DNA of 46,126 bases. It comes from a virus. This document shows positions 8,478-16,725 of this stretch, in pieces. Each line of letters begins with the position of its first letter. Within the stretch, counting starts at the first letter, position 1. The notes beneath the pieces are model-generated. The model saw nothing but the letters and a program-made list of their open reading frames with translations. It was not told where the DNA came from and did no database searches. The stretch covers positions 1 to 46,126 of the IMG/VR virus record IMGVR_UViG_3300011445_000032, one strand, 5' to 3'. The translations under genes and the position numbers were made by a program.

Positions 8478-9056
8478 ATGGACCTGGAGATCACGACCAA
8501 CGCGCGCGAGGTGGCGGACCGCCTGCGAGATGCGGCCGTGCGGCTGCAGGCCTCATGGCGCAAGGCCATGCGGTCCCTCCAGCCGGACGCGGAACGCGCG
8601 CTGCGCGAGCAGCTCCAGGGCCGCACGCTGCAACGCCGCTCCGGACGGTTGAGTGACTCGATCCGCTCGCGCCTGGTCGAGACGTCGGACGGCGTCGCTG
8701 TTGAGGCCTATGCCGGGATTGGGTACGCCGGGCTGCTGCGGCGCGGGGGTGTGGTGACGGCCTCACGTGCCGCGCGGCTGGCCGTGCCGAGACCGGGCGT
8801 GCGGTTCAGTGCGCGGGCGTTCCTGGCCAACCCGGCCGCGTTTGGCTACAGCCGAGGGTTTGTGACCCCGCGGTCCATCATCGGCATCCATGACGACCGG
8901 ACGTTTGACGTGCTGTTCACGCGCCCGACCAGCGTCGCGATCCGGGCGTTCGACTTTGCCGTACCGGCGGCCCGGGCGCTCGAGCCGTTGGTGCGCGACC
9001 GCCTGACGAACGCCGTCGAGGAGGCGCTCCGACCGTTGGGTGAGGGGGGTGGGTAG
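8478..9056 (+). CDS. Tail completion / head-tail joining protein (HK97 gp10-like)
   Basis: A 192-aa protein beginning MDLEITTNAREVADRLRDAA with LQRRSGRLSDSIRS, typical of HK97 gp10-like minor tail proteins in which an RTGRL-like motif follows an N-terminal helix. These act where the tail joins the head. The stop overlaps the GTG start of the next gene at 9056, suggesting coupled translation. Confidence 0.65.
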   Translation: MDLEITTNAREVADRLRDAAVRLQASWRKAMRSLQPDAERALREQLQGRTLQRRSGRLSDSIRSRLVETSDGVAVEAYAGIGYAGLLRRGGVVTASRAARLAVPRPGVRFSARAFLANPAAFGYSRGFVTPRSIIGIHDDRTFDVLFTRPTSVAIRAFDFAVPAARALEPLVRDRLTNAVEEALRPLGEGGG

Positions 9057-9544
9057 TGGCCCCGGCCGCCGACCCGAAGCGGCTGCAGATCATGCAGGCG
9101 GCCGCGACGGCGCTCCGCGCGATCAACGGCGGCTCGACGTACTGGTACACGGTCAAGGCCGCCTCGGTGCAGTTGGATGTGTTGACGACGCTGCTGAACA
9201 TGCCGTCGACGAATCTGCCCGGGTTCGTGATCGAGGCGTCGCCGAATAGCGAGCGGGTCCTCGAGGGCGGGCTCGTGATCAAGGACGCATTCGACTTCAT
9301 CGTCCTGGGGCGCGTGGACGTCGATGGCAGTGCCAGCGGGGATAAGAAGGTGACGGCCGGCGAAAAACTGGCGCACGACGTCGAGGTGGCCCTGGCGGTC
9401 GATGAGCGCCTCGGGATGCCGTCGCTGGTGATCTCGGCCCGCACGCAGCCGGCAGAGGTGATCTACGACGCCGGGACCACCAACGCCGTCTTCGTGGGGA
9501 CACGGGTGCGCTGCCTCTACAAGCGGAACTACGGACAGCCATAG
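9056..9544 (+). CDS. Putative tail terminator protein
   Basis: A 162-aa alpha-beta protein starting at GTG 9056 with KRLQIMQAAATALRAI, then a beta-rich core with a charged loop (VDGSASGDKKVTAGEKLA) and helix AHDVEVALAVDERLG. Helix-strand layout and position between the gp10-like protein and the tail tube match tail terminator proteins, which cap the tail at its head end. The assignment is from order and fold impression, not from a sequence signature. Confidence 0.5.
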   Translation: MAPAADPKRLQIMQAAATALRAINGGSTYWYTVKAASVQLDVLTTLLNMPSTNLPGFVIEASPNSERVLEGGLVIKDAFDFIVLGRVDVDGSASGDKKVTAGEKLAHDVEVALAVDERLGMPSLVISARTQPAEVIYDAGTTNAVFVGTRVRCLYKRNYGQP

Positions 9545-9554
9545 GAGCGATCCG

Positions 9555-9854
9555 ATGAAGATGATGGTCTTTCGCGGCGGCGAGGCGGGCGGGCTGACCG
9601 TCTCCGGCACGGGCTTCGGCCGGGCGTTCGCCGATGGGTCGGTCGTGGACTTCGACGAGGTCGCCGGGCACGTCGTCCGCGAGGTGCCCGGCACGAACGA
9701 CGACGACACGCCGAAGCAGAAGCGCATCGCTGTCACCTGGGGCGACGCCATCGGCGAGAAGTACGCGCACCTGTTCGAGCCAGCGGGGGCGCCGACGAAG
9801 AGCCGCCGCCGAACGACGTCGGACGCCAGTCCTGATGAAGGAGCAGCCGTATGA
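9555..9854 (+). CDS. Small hypothetical tail-region protein
   Basis: A 99-aa protein; residues 1-80 look folded (MKMMVFRGGEAGGLTVSG onward, with VTWGDAIGEKYAHLFEP), while the end is arginine and serine rich. No family recognised. GGAGCGAT precedes the ATG, and the stop overlaps the start of the tail tube gene (ATGA at 9851), so the two are probably translated together. Confidence 0.5.
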   Translation: MKMMVFRGGEAGGLTVSGTGFGRAFADGSVVDFDEVAGHVVREVPGTNDDDTPKQKRIAVTWGDAIGEKYAHLFEPAGAPTKSRRRTTSDASPDEGAAV

Positions 9855-11011
9855 GCGTATGGGAACTCGGACGCAATTTTCGCACCTACGATGCCGCCGA
9901 GGGCGCGTACGGCACGGCGGCGACGCTGGCCTCAGCCGACGCGATCCGGCACATCGGCGGCAGTCTCTCGCACAACCCGAACAACTTTCAGAACGCGCCG
10001 ACGCGGTTCCGGAGTGCGACGCTGACCGAGCGCCGTGTGCGCCGCGAGACGGCCGAGGCCGTGCTGCGCGGGGAGTTCTGGCCGTCTGGCACGATCAACA
10101 CGATCCCGGACCATGACGCGATCCTGACCGACGTGATCGGCTCGAAGACGAACGTCGTCCTGTCGACGACGGTGTCCGCGTCGCCGTCGCCGACGTCGAC
10201 GGTCTTCACGCTCGCCAGCACGACGGGTCTCGTGGTCGGCGGCGCCATCCTCGTGAACGCGACGAGCGGCGGGCGCCAGGTGCGCGTCATCACGAACAAG
10301 GCCACCGACGAGATCACGGTCGCCCCGGCGCTGAGCGCCGCGCCGACCACCGGCGACACCGTGAAAAGCTGCCTCGTCTACACGCTCGCCGATCTGAACG
10401 TGCCGACGTCGCACACGATGGCGGCCTTCGGGATCAACCGGAAGTACGAGGTCAACGGCTGGATCCTCGACAAGCTGACCCTGGAATTCGACAGCAACGG
10501 CGAGATCGTCTGGGAAGTGTCGGGCCCGGCAAAGACGCGCCTGAAGGGCGTGAGCGTGCAGAGCGAGCCGGGGGCGTTCACGACGGCCGGCACGGCGATT
10601 CCCTCGGGCCTCACCGGATCGCTGCGGATCGGGACCGCCGCCGAGGAGTTCGTGAAGGCGAAGCTCGAGCTGATGAATGGGCACGCCCTGCAAAACAACG
10701 CGTATGGGACGTCGACGCCGCAGGGCGCGTTCCGGAAGTCGCAATTCCGGACGGCGCGCTTCTCGGTCACGACCCAGGCGTCGGATGATTCGACGCTCCT
10801 GGACGCCGCCACGGTGCGGACCGAGATGGCGGGTCTGCTGCAGACGGGCCTGACGGAAGGCCAGATCATCGGGGTCTATTTCCCCAAGTGGCAGATTGAC
10901 GTGCCGCCCGCGCACGATCTGGGCAGCGTCGAAGACTATCAGGAAGAGTACGCCGGGCAGTTGCTCGGCACGACGACCGGCAACGACGAGTTCAAGCTCC
11001 TGATCGCGTAG
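9851..11011 (+). CDS. Major tail tube protein (putative)
   Basis: A 386-aa beta-rich protein. It opens VWELGRNFRTYDAAEGAYGT and contains SHTMAAFGINRKYEVNGWIL and LEFDSNGEIVWEVSGPAK, typical of tail tube proteins that work through type IV-like VGSGEYE repeats in other phages. A threonine and alanine rich insertion at about 110-165 may be a surface Ig-like or loop insert. It is followed by two assembly-chaperone-like genes and the tape measure, the usual order. No other gene here fits the tube protein better. Confidence 0.7.
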   Translation: MSVWELGRNFRTYDAAEGAYGTAATLASADAIRHIGGSLSHNPNNFQNAPTRFRSATLTERRVRRETAEAVLRGEFWPSGTINTIPDHDAILTDVIGSKTNVVLSTTVSASPSPTSTVFTLASTTGLVVGGAILVNATSGGRQVRVITNKATDEITVAPALSAAPTTGDTVKSCLVYTLADLNVPTSHTMAAFGINRKYEVNGWILDKLTLEFDSNGEIVWEVSGPAKTRLKGVSVQSEPGAFTTAGTAIPSGLTGSLRIGTAAEEFVKAKLELMNGHALQNNAYGTSTPQGAFRKSQFRTARFSVTTQASDDSTLLDAATVRTEMAGLLQTGLTEGQIIGVYFPKWQIDVPPAHDLGSVEDYQEEYAGQLLGTTTGNDEFKLLIA

Positions 11012-11020
11012 ACGGTTTCG

Positions 11021-11086
11021 GTCACACATTCGGCGCCCGCACTGCCGTCGGCTGTAGCTACCCTGCGACCGGCTGACGTCACACAT
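11021..11086 (+). repeat. Direct repeat pair GTCACACAT in the gap after the tail tube gene
   Basis: GTCACACAT occurs at 11021-11029 and 11078-11086, each followed after three bases by GCGC. It sits in the 142-base gap between the tail tube gene and the next gene, one of the larger gaps of the late operon. A regulatory or RNA role is possible; nothing more is visible. Confidence 0.4.
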
Positions 11087-11153
11087 CGCGCGCGCATCCT
11101 CAGGTGATTCGGTTCGTTCGCTGTTCCCTTCCATCACCCGGAGGAGTGCCAGT

Positions 11154-11597
11154 ATGCCGCTCGTTCTCTTCAGCACGTTTCCCCTGCCCCTGCCGATCGA
11201 CGGCGCGATCGTCACGCTCGCGCTGAAACGCCTGGAGCCCGACGAGGTCACCTGGCTGAAAGCCGAGATGGCTCGCATGGAACAGGCGCAGCCCAACGAC
11301 CGATCAGCTGAGGCCTACGCCGGCGACCAGGCCTTCGTAACGCGGTGCCTCACCGACTTCGTGACCGTGGAACCCGGAGAGCTCAAGTTCGACGGCGCCG
11401 AGGTGCGAACGGGCGCGCAGTTCTTGCGCATCTTCGCCGCTCGGACGGATCTCCTGGCGCGCGTCGTCCAGGCGATCCTCGTCGAGAACGCGTGCACCGC
11501 GGAGCAGAAGCAGCAGCTCGCCGCGGCGCAGCGTCACGACGCCCCGATGCCCGCGCCACTGCAGGCCGTCGCGGGCGGACGAAAGCGAGCCCGATGA
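11154..11597 (+). CDS. Putative tail assembly chaperone
   Basis: A 147-aa protein located just upstream of the tape measure pair, where siphophages encode the G-type tail assembly chaperone. It contains a helical N-terminal half (LALKRLEPDEVTWLKAEMAR) and ends in a basic tail. The SD CCGGAGGAG precedes ATG 11154. The next gene starts at ATGA 11594. I looked for the -1 slippery site that often fuses G and GT proteins and saw none at the overlap, so the two are probably separate proteins. Confidence 0.5.
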   Translation: MPLVLFSTFPLPLPIDGAIVTLALKRLEPDEVTWLKAEMARMEQAQPNDRSAEAYAGDQAFVTRCLTDFVTVEPGELKFDGAEVRTGAQFLRIFAARTDLLARVVQAILVENACTAEQKQQLAAAQRHDAPMPAPLQAVAGGRKRAR

Positions 11598-12376
11598 CGA
11601 CACGGACGGTCATCGTCCCGATCGACAAGGAGCCCGTCAGGCTCACGGTCGCGCCGTACACGGTGCGCACGGCCCAGCAGCTCGCGGCGCTCGGCCCGCA
11701 GCCCGGGCCCGGCGCGATGCTGACCGGCCCGCGGCTGCTCGCCTATATCGACGTCGTGGGCCCGCTGGTGTCGGTCGCGCCTGGTGATGTGCCATTCGAC
11801 GGGCGCCCCATCACAGACGGGCGCGAGCTGCTCATCAGGCTGTGTGGCCGCCAGGACGTGCTCCAGGCCGTGCGCCGCGGCGCCATGACCGCGCAGAGCG
11901 TCACGGACGACGGGCCACGGCCGACGCGGCAGGACCTCCGCGTCGCGGTCCGGTTCACGGCCTGGCTGTCGGACCAGCGCCGCGGGAGCGCGGCGGAGTG
12001 GGTTCAGACGGGCGCCTCGTGCGGCGCCTGCCTCGTGCGAGGGCTCTCGACGTCGCGCGGCTGTGACGGCACACCGCAGCGCCACATCGTGTGGAACGAC
12101 GGCGGCGACCTCGTCGTGCGCGTCTGCCCGGTGCGATCGCTGTTGCCGGAGGTGGAGGCACTCCTGCAGCTGTTTCGCCTGACCCACGACATCACCTTCG
12201 CACCCTCTGGGCTCCCGCAGTATGTGCGCGTCGCACTCCCGGCCGCCGGCGGCGTGCTCGACCAGGACGCGTGGACGCTCGAGGCCCTGGACGTCGTCCG
12301 GGCGACCGTGAACGAGCGCCTCGTGCGCGAGTTCCGCCGGCACCAGGAACAGGAAGCCGAGCGCCGCCATGTCTGA
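11594..12376 (+). CDS. Hypothetical tail protein with cysteine cluster
   Basis: A 260-aa protein that starts MTTRTVIVPIDKEPVRLTVA and has a cysteine-rich central part (ASCGACLVRGLSTSRGC, about residues 138-156) that could bind zinc or iron, then VVRVCPVRSLLPEVEALL. It occupies the slot of the second tail-assembly chaperone but looks different from known GT proteins. The start overlaps the previous stop and its end overlaps the tape measure start by 8 bases. Confidence 0.5.
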   Translation: MTTRTVIVPIDKEPVRLTVAPYTVRTAQQLAALGPQPGPGAMLTGPRLLAYIDVVGPLVSVAPGDVPFDGRPITDGRELLIRLCGRQDVLQAVRRGAMTAQSVTDDGPRPTRQDLRVAVRFTAWLSDQRRGSAAEWVQTGASCGACLVRGLSTSRGCDGTPQRHIVWNDGGDLVVRVCPVRSLLPEVEALLQLFRLTHDITFAPSGLPQYVRVALPAAGGVLDQDAWTLEALDVVRATVNERLVREFRRHQEQEAERRHV

Positions 12377-14642
12377 ACAGAACGTCGACATCGTTCTGCG
12401 CGGCCGAGACATCAGCCAGGAGGCCTTCCAGGGCGTGCAGGGCTCCCTGAGCAACCTCGGGACGACGGTCGGCCAGGTGCTCGGCACCGTGCGCAACGCG
12501 TGGTCCCAGATGGGCGGCACGCAGGCCCTGAAGGGCCTGGCCGAGGACGCCGGCAAGCTCGCCGACTTGTCATCGCAGACAGGGGTGTCGATCGAGGCGC
12601 TGCAGCGGCTCGGGTTTGCCGCCGAGCAGAGCGGGTCTTCGATGGAGAAGATCGCCCGCGCCGCGAGCACGATGGGGAAGACGCTCGCCGGCGGGTCGGA
12701 TTCGACGAAGGCCGCGATCGAGGCGCTCGGGTTGTCGTTCGACGAGCTCCGCGGCATGAAGCCGGAAGACGCGTTGCTGAAGATCGGCGACGCGCTCGGC
12801 CCGATGGAGGACAAGTTCAAGCAGACGCAGATCGCCGCGCAGCTGTTCGGCAAGGCCGGGATCGAGCTGTTGCCGACGCTCTCGTCCAACATGCGCGAGG
12901 TCGGCGCCAGCGCGACCGTGATGACGGAGCAGACGGTCACGGCGCTCGACGATGCCGGCGATCGGATCGACGCCGCTAAGGCCAATCTCCAGGCGCAGCT
13001 CGGGAACCTGCTCGGGAGCGTCGTGGCGGCCGTCGGCCCTGATGTCGTGGCGCTCGGGGCGATGTTCGGCACGGTGGCGAGCACGATCGCGCCGCTCATT
13101 CCGGCGATCGCGACCCTTTGGCCGTCGCTGGTGGGCCTCGCCGGTACGATCGGGACCGCCCTGGTGCCGGCCCTTGGGCTGCTGCTGTCGCCGATTGGCC
13201 TGGTCGTGGCGGCCGTCGTGGGCCTCGGGTTGATTTGGTATAAGTGGGGCGACGACATCAAGGCCGTCGTCAGCGCCGTCTACACCACCGTCAAAGAGTA
13301 CCTCTGGGACAAGTTCGAAGCCATCGTCGGGGCGATCGCCGGCATCCTCACCACGATCAAGGGGTATTGGGACGGGTTCATGGGCGGCGTGACGGCCGTC
13401 GTCACCGAGACCGCCGCGACCACGAAGACCTTCCTCGTGGACAAGTTCGAGACGGTGAAGAGCGGCGTCAGCAGTGCGTTGACAACGGTGAAGGGGTACT
13501 GGGACGCGCACAACGCGGCCGTCGGGACGGTGCTCGGGCTCATCGTCGGGAAGGTCTCGGAGTGGATCGGCGACCTGACCGAGTGGCTGGGGCCGAAGCT
13601 GCGGTCGATCTTCGAAGCCACGAAGGCGATCATCACTCTGATTTACACCTACCACGTCGAGATGGCGCGGATGGTGATCGAGAAGGTCAGCGACCTGTTC
13701 CGTCAGCTGACGGACTACTTCGGCGCCAAGCTCCGCGCGATCGTGACGGCCGTCAAGACCATCATCGATCCGATCGTGACGTTCTTCACCAGCGTGAAGG
13801 ACCGCGCGATCGCGGCCGCTGAGCAGCTGTACACCGGCGTTAAGCAGTGGCTGGTCGATCGGTTCGACGCCATTGTCGCCGGCATCAAATCGAAGATCGA
13901 CGCGGTCACCGGGTTCTTCAAGGACATGTACGACAAGGTCGTCGGCTCGTCCTACGTCGTGGACCTAGTGGAAGGCATCGGCGACTGGTTCGGGCGCCTC
14001 CAAGAGTACATGGTGCAGCCGGCGGAAGAGGCCACGGGCGCGGTCGCGTCCGCCTTCAACGAACTGAACAGCGACGTCAATCTCCGGGAGCTCGGGCGAA
14101 ACTTCGCGCAGACGCTCGACGACATGCGCATCGAGGCCGGCGGGTGGAAGGACAAGGTTCTCGACATCTGGGGCGAGGTCCGAGACGGGATCAGTGAGCG
14201 GATCGGAGACGTCAAGCGGACCTTCGAGCAAGCGCTCACCGACATGCTGCTGGGCCAGACGTCGTTCAAAGAAGGCATGAAGGCGATCTGGGACGCGATC
14301 AAAGAGGCCGTCGTGAGCACTGTCGTCAGCATGATCGCCAACATCCTGAGCGAGTACATCAAGGCGATCGGCATCATCGTCAGCCCGCCTCGGCCTGGTG
14401 GGGGTGGCGGGGGAGGCATCATCACGCCGCCGCCACCACCACCGCCACCAACCGGCGGTGATCGTGGTGGCTCCTTTGCGGTGTTCGGCGCGGCGGCGGC
14501 GCGAACGTTCAGCGTGAGCGGGGCGAGCGTCCAGGCGCCGGTAGTGATACCCGCGCAGTTGATCGTGAATGGTCGCGTGCTGGCGGAAGTGGCGTACGAC
14601 CGCCTGCCGAGCCTGCTCCAGGCGCGCGGCGTGCTGACGTAG
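12369..14642 (+). CDS. Tape measure protein
   Basis: Sets tail length and helps DNA entry. The 757-aa protein starts with a scaffold-like N-terminus (DIVLRGRDISQEAFQGVQG), has a long hydrophobic alanine, glycine and leucine stretch at about 211-292 with several membrane-like segments, and then repeated TVKEYLWDKFEAI / TIKGYWDGF-type units of roughly 11 residues with regularly placed Trp and Phe, typical of tape measures. A flexible glycine-rich then eight-proline linker lies near 671-696. At roughly 0.15 nm per residue the tail would be about 110 nm. Confidence 0.9.
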   Translation: MSEQNVDIVLRGRDISQEAFQGVQGSLSNLGTTVGQVLGTVRNAWSQMGGTQALKGLAEDAGKLADLSSQTGVSIEALQRLGFAAEQSGSSMEKIARAASTMGKTLAGGSDSTKAAIEALGLSFDELRGMKPEDALLKIGDALGPMEDKFKQTQIAAQLFGKAGIELLPTLSSNMREVGASATVMTEQTVTALDDAGDRIDAAKANLQAQLGNLLGSVVAAVGPDVVALGAMFGTVASTIAPLIPAIATLWPSLVGLAGTIGTALVPALGLLLSPIGLVVAAVVGLGLIWYKWGDDIKAVVSAVYTTVKEYLWDKFEAIVGAIAGILTTIKGYWDGFMGGVTAVVTETAATTKTFLVDKFETVKSGVSSALTTVKGYWDAHNAAVGTVLGLIVGKVSEWIGDLTEWLGPKLRSIFEATKAIITLIYTYHVEMARMVIEKVSDLFRQLTDYFGAKLRAIVTAVKTIIDPIVTFFTSVKDRAIAAAEQLYTGVKQWLVDRFDAIVAGIKSKIDAVTGFFKDMYDKVVGSSYVVDLVEGIGDWFGRLQEYMVQPAEEATGAVASAFNELNSDVNLRELGRNFAQTLDDMRIEAGGWKDKVLDIWGEVRDGISERIGDVKRTFEQALTDMLLGQTSFKEGMKAIWDAIKEAVVSTVVSMIANILSEYIKAIGIIVSPPRPGGGGGGGIITPPPPPPPPTGGDRGGSFAVFGAAAARTFSVSGASVQAPVVIPAQLIVNGRVLAEVAYDRLPSLLQARGVLT

Positions 14643-14650
14643 AGGACACG

Positions 14651-15469
14651 ATGCCCATCCAGTGGACGAGCAATCCTCAGAAGGTCTGGCCTCCCGGCGC
14701 CGATGGAATCACCATCGTCCCCAACGGCACGGCGTGGGTGTCGGGGAATTACGTCACGTTGGAAGCGAGCGCGGCTGAAGACTCCGTGCTCACGGGCGTG
14801 GTGATTCGCACGGCCAATTCAGACAATCTGGAACTGGAAGTCGACATTGCGACGGGTGCGGCCGCGAGCGAAACCGTCATTGCCACCGTCAAGGGCGACC
14901 AGCGAGGCGGCCCTGGAGCTTCAACCAATTACGTCAATATCCGGTGGGTCTTTCCGATTCCGGTCGATGCCATCTCCAGCGGGGATCGCCTCTCGGCCCG
15001 CATCCGCGTCTCCACTACCGCCACCTCCAACTACTTCGTTGCCGCGCAGTACTACGAGAAGCCGATCGTGGGAAATCTGCAGGTGTCCGCGCAGCCGATC
15101 AAGGTCATTCCATCGGCGGCTAACGCGCTGGGAGCACCGACGCCCTTCACCACACCCTGGGATAACGGGTCGTGGGTCCAACTCACAGCGGCGACGTCGG
15201 CTGCGTGGGTGGTCGACGGGGCAATGGTGTTCCAAGGAGGCAATGTTGAAGTCGAAGTAGATCTTGGCGTTGGAGCCGGCGGTGCAGAAACCGTCGTCAC
15301 GACATTTCGCGGGCACGGGGCTGGCGCTGGCAGCGGGATGTGCATCTTTCCGCTCGCATTCCCCTTGGATGCCATCGGCAACGGCGTGCGCGTGGCGGTG
15401 CGTGGTCGGTGCTCGGCGATCGGGAACACGCCGGTCATCAGTCTGAGTTACCGGGAGAAGCCTCTCTAA
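14651..15469 (+). CDS. Beta-rich tail protein with two internal repeats
   Basis: A 272-aa protein built of two copies of a ~130-residue module. Each has an ELEVDIATGAAASETVI-like strand pair, then a proline-rich segment, then SGDRLSARIRV and a final YYEKP or YREKP. The same module appears twice more in the next gene. No catalytic residues are seen; a beta-sandwich structural role at the tail tip is likely. The last base of the stop is shared with the start of the next gene (TAATG at 15467). Confidence 0.6.
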   Translation: MPIQWTSNPQKVWPPGADGITIVPNGTAWVSGNYVTLEASAAEDSVLTGVVIRTANSDNLELEVDIATGAAASETVIATVKGDQRGGPGASTNYVNIRWVFPIPVDAISSGDRLSARIRVSTTATSNYFVAAQYYEKPIVGNLQVSAQPIKVIPSAANALGAPTPFTTPWDNGSWVQLTAATSAAWVVDGAMVFQGGNVEVEVDLGVGAGGAETVVTTFRGHGAGAGSGMCIFPLAFPLDAIGNGVRVAVRGRCSAIGNTPVISLSYREKPL

Positions 15470-16344
15470 TGGCGCGGACCACGACGCTCCCGACGAAGAA
15501 TTTCCCCTCAAATGCGTCATCGGGCTCGACACCCGCCACCGTCGGATCGCCATCGTGGACGTATGGGGCCTGGGTCGAGCGCGTCGCATCCGCCAGTACG
15601 GACCTGTATCTTGTGGCCTTGGGGTTCGGGCAACTCAGCGCGGGCCAATTTCAGGTGCAGGTAGGGATTGGCGCTGTCTCGTCTGAAGTCCCCATCGGTA
15701 CCTTCCGATTTCATCTGACGAATAGCGGTACTGATGATCTGCCGCAGGTCTATGCCCTGCCTGCCGCCCTCTTGATTCCTTCCGGGTCGCGACTGGTCTT
15801 CCGCGTGGCGGAGAACGGCACTACTGGCACCTACCATGTGCTCCTCCACTACGTTGAGAATCTCGACAGCGACAACGTCCACAGTGGGACACCGACGTGT
15901 CTGCCGAACGCCGCCTCGGCCTCAAATCTCGCCGGCAGCGGCACGGACTGGGCGCCCTCCGCGTGGCTAGAACTGTCCGCCTCCCTCGCTGATTCGATCG
16001 ATGTCTACGGGCTCACCTGGGGGATCGGTGGAGGTCCGAACAACCTTCACTTGGAATGGGACATCGGTGTGGGCGCGTCGTCGAGCGAAGTGGTCGTGAC
16101 GACCCTGCGGAGTAGCAAGAACGAGAACAACGGCGGGAACATTCAAATTGCGATGCTCCCGGCCTTTCTGCCGATTGCCGCCGGAGAGCGCGTGTCTGTG
16201 CGGATACGGAAGGGCGGAACCGACACCGCGAATTGGGTGCCGGCCTTGCTGGCCTACACGCCGACCGCCGTGCCGAGGCCAATGCTCGTGCATCCCGGCA
16301 TGACGGGGCGGATGGCTGAACTGAGCGGCGGCATGAGGGCATAG
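15469..16344 (+). CDS. Beta-rich tail protein, paralogue of the preceding gene
   Basis: A 291-aa protein with two further copies of the module of the previous gene: QVQVGIGAVSSEVPIGTFRF with SGSRLVFRVAENG, and LEWDIGVGASSSEVVVTTLR with AGERVSVRIRKGG. It ends with a short tail including HPGMTGRMAELSGG. The four copies across two adjacent genes suggest local duplication. Probably part of the distal tail or adhesion device; the exact role is unknown. Confidence 0.6.
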   Translation: MARTTTLPTKNFPSNASSGSTPATVGSPSWTYGAWVERVASASTDLYLVALGFGQLSAGQFQVQVGIGAVSSEVPIGTFRFHLTNSGTDDLPQVYALPAALLIPSGSRLVFRVAENGTTGTYHVLLHYVENLDSDNVHSGTPTCLPNAASASNLAGSGTDWAPSAWLELSASLADSIDVYGLTWGIGGGPNNLHLEWDIGVGASSSEVVVTTLRSSKNENNGGNIQIAMLPAFLPIAAGERVSVRIRKGGTDTANWVPALLAYTPTAVPRPMLVHPGMTGRMAELSGGMRA

Positions 16345-16352
16345 AAACCGAA

Positions 16353-16718
16353 ATGGCTAAACGAACGATTCCACCAGGGACGACGTCGGTCATCCTCGAC
16401 GTCTTCATCCAGGACAGCACACAGACGGATGGGCGCGGCCTCGCCGGCCTCGTCCACAACTCCGCCAGCCTCACGGCCTATTACCACCGCGACACGGCCG
16501 CCGCGGCGGTCGCGGTGACCCTCGTCACCATGACCGTCGGCACCTTCACGTCTTCCGGGTTCAAGGAGATCAGCAGCGCCAACATGCCAGGGTGCTATCA
16601 GCTCTGCCTCCCCGATGCCGCGTTCGCATCTGGGGCCAAGAGCGTCTCGGTGCTCCTGAAAGGCGCGGCGGACATGGCGCCGCTCGCGCTCGAAGTTCAG
16701 CTCACGACGGCCGTCTGA
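16353..16718 (+). CDS. Stand-alone copy of the hub N-terminal module
   Basis: A 121-aa protein, MAKRTIPPGTTSVILDVFIQ onward, which is nearly the same along its whole length as the first 120 residues of the next gene (shared TDGRGL-GLVHN, YYHR, LVTMTVGTFTS-GFKE, MPG-YQ-CLPDA). It looks like a beta-sandwich tail module, similar to modules joined to other domains in phage tail proteins. ATG 16353 starts eight bases after the previous stop. Confidence 0.6.
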   Translation: MAKRTIPPGTTSVILDVFIQDSTQTDGRGLAGLVHNSASLTAYYHRDTAAAAVAVTLVTMTVGTFTSSGFKEISSANMPGCYQLCLPDAAFASGAKSVSVLLKGAADMAPLALEVQLTTAV

Positions 16719-16725
16719 CGACCCT

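Noticed and set aside
11560-11600. Tail assembly chaperone -1 frameshift between the two tail assembly genes
   Set aside because: No X XXY YYZ heptamer at the overlap; a normal ATGA start is present for the second gene.
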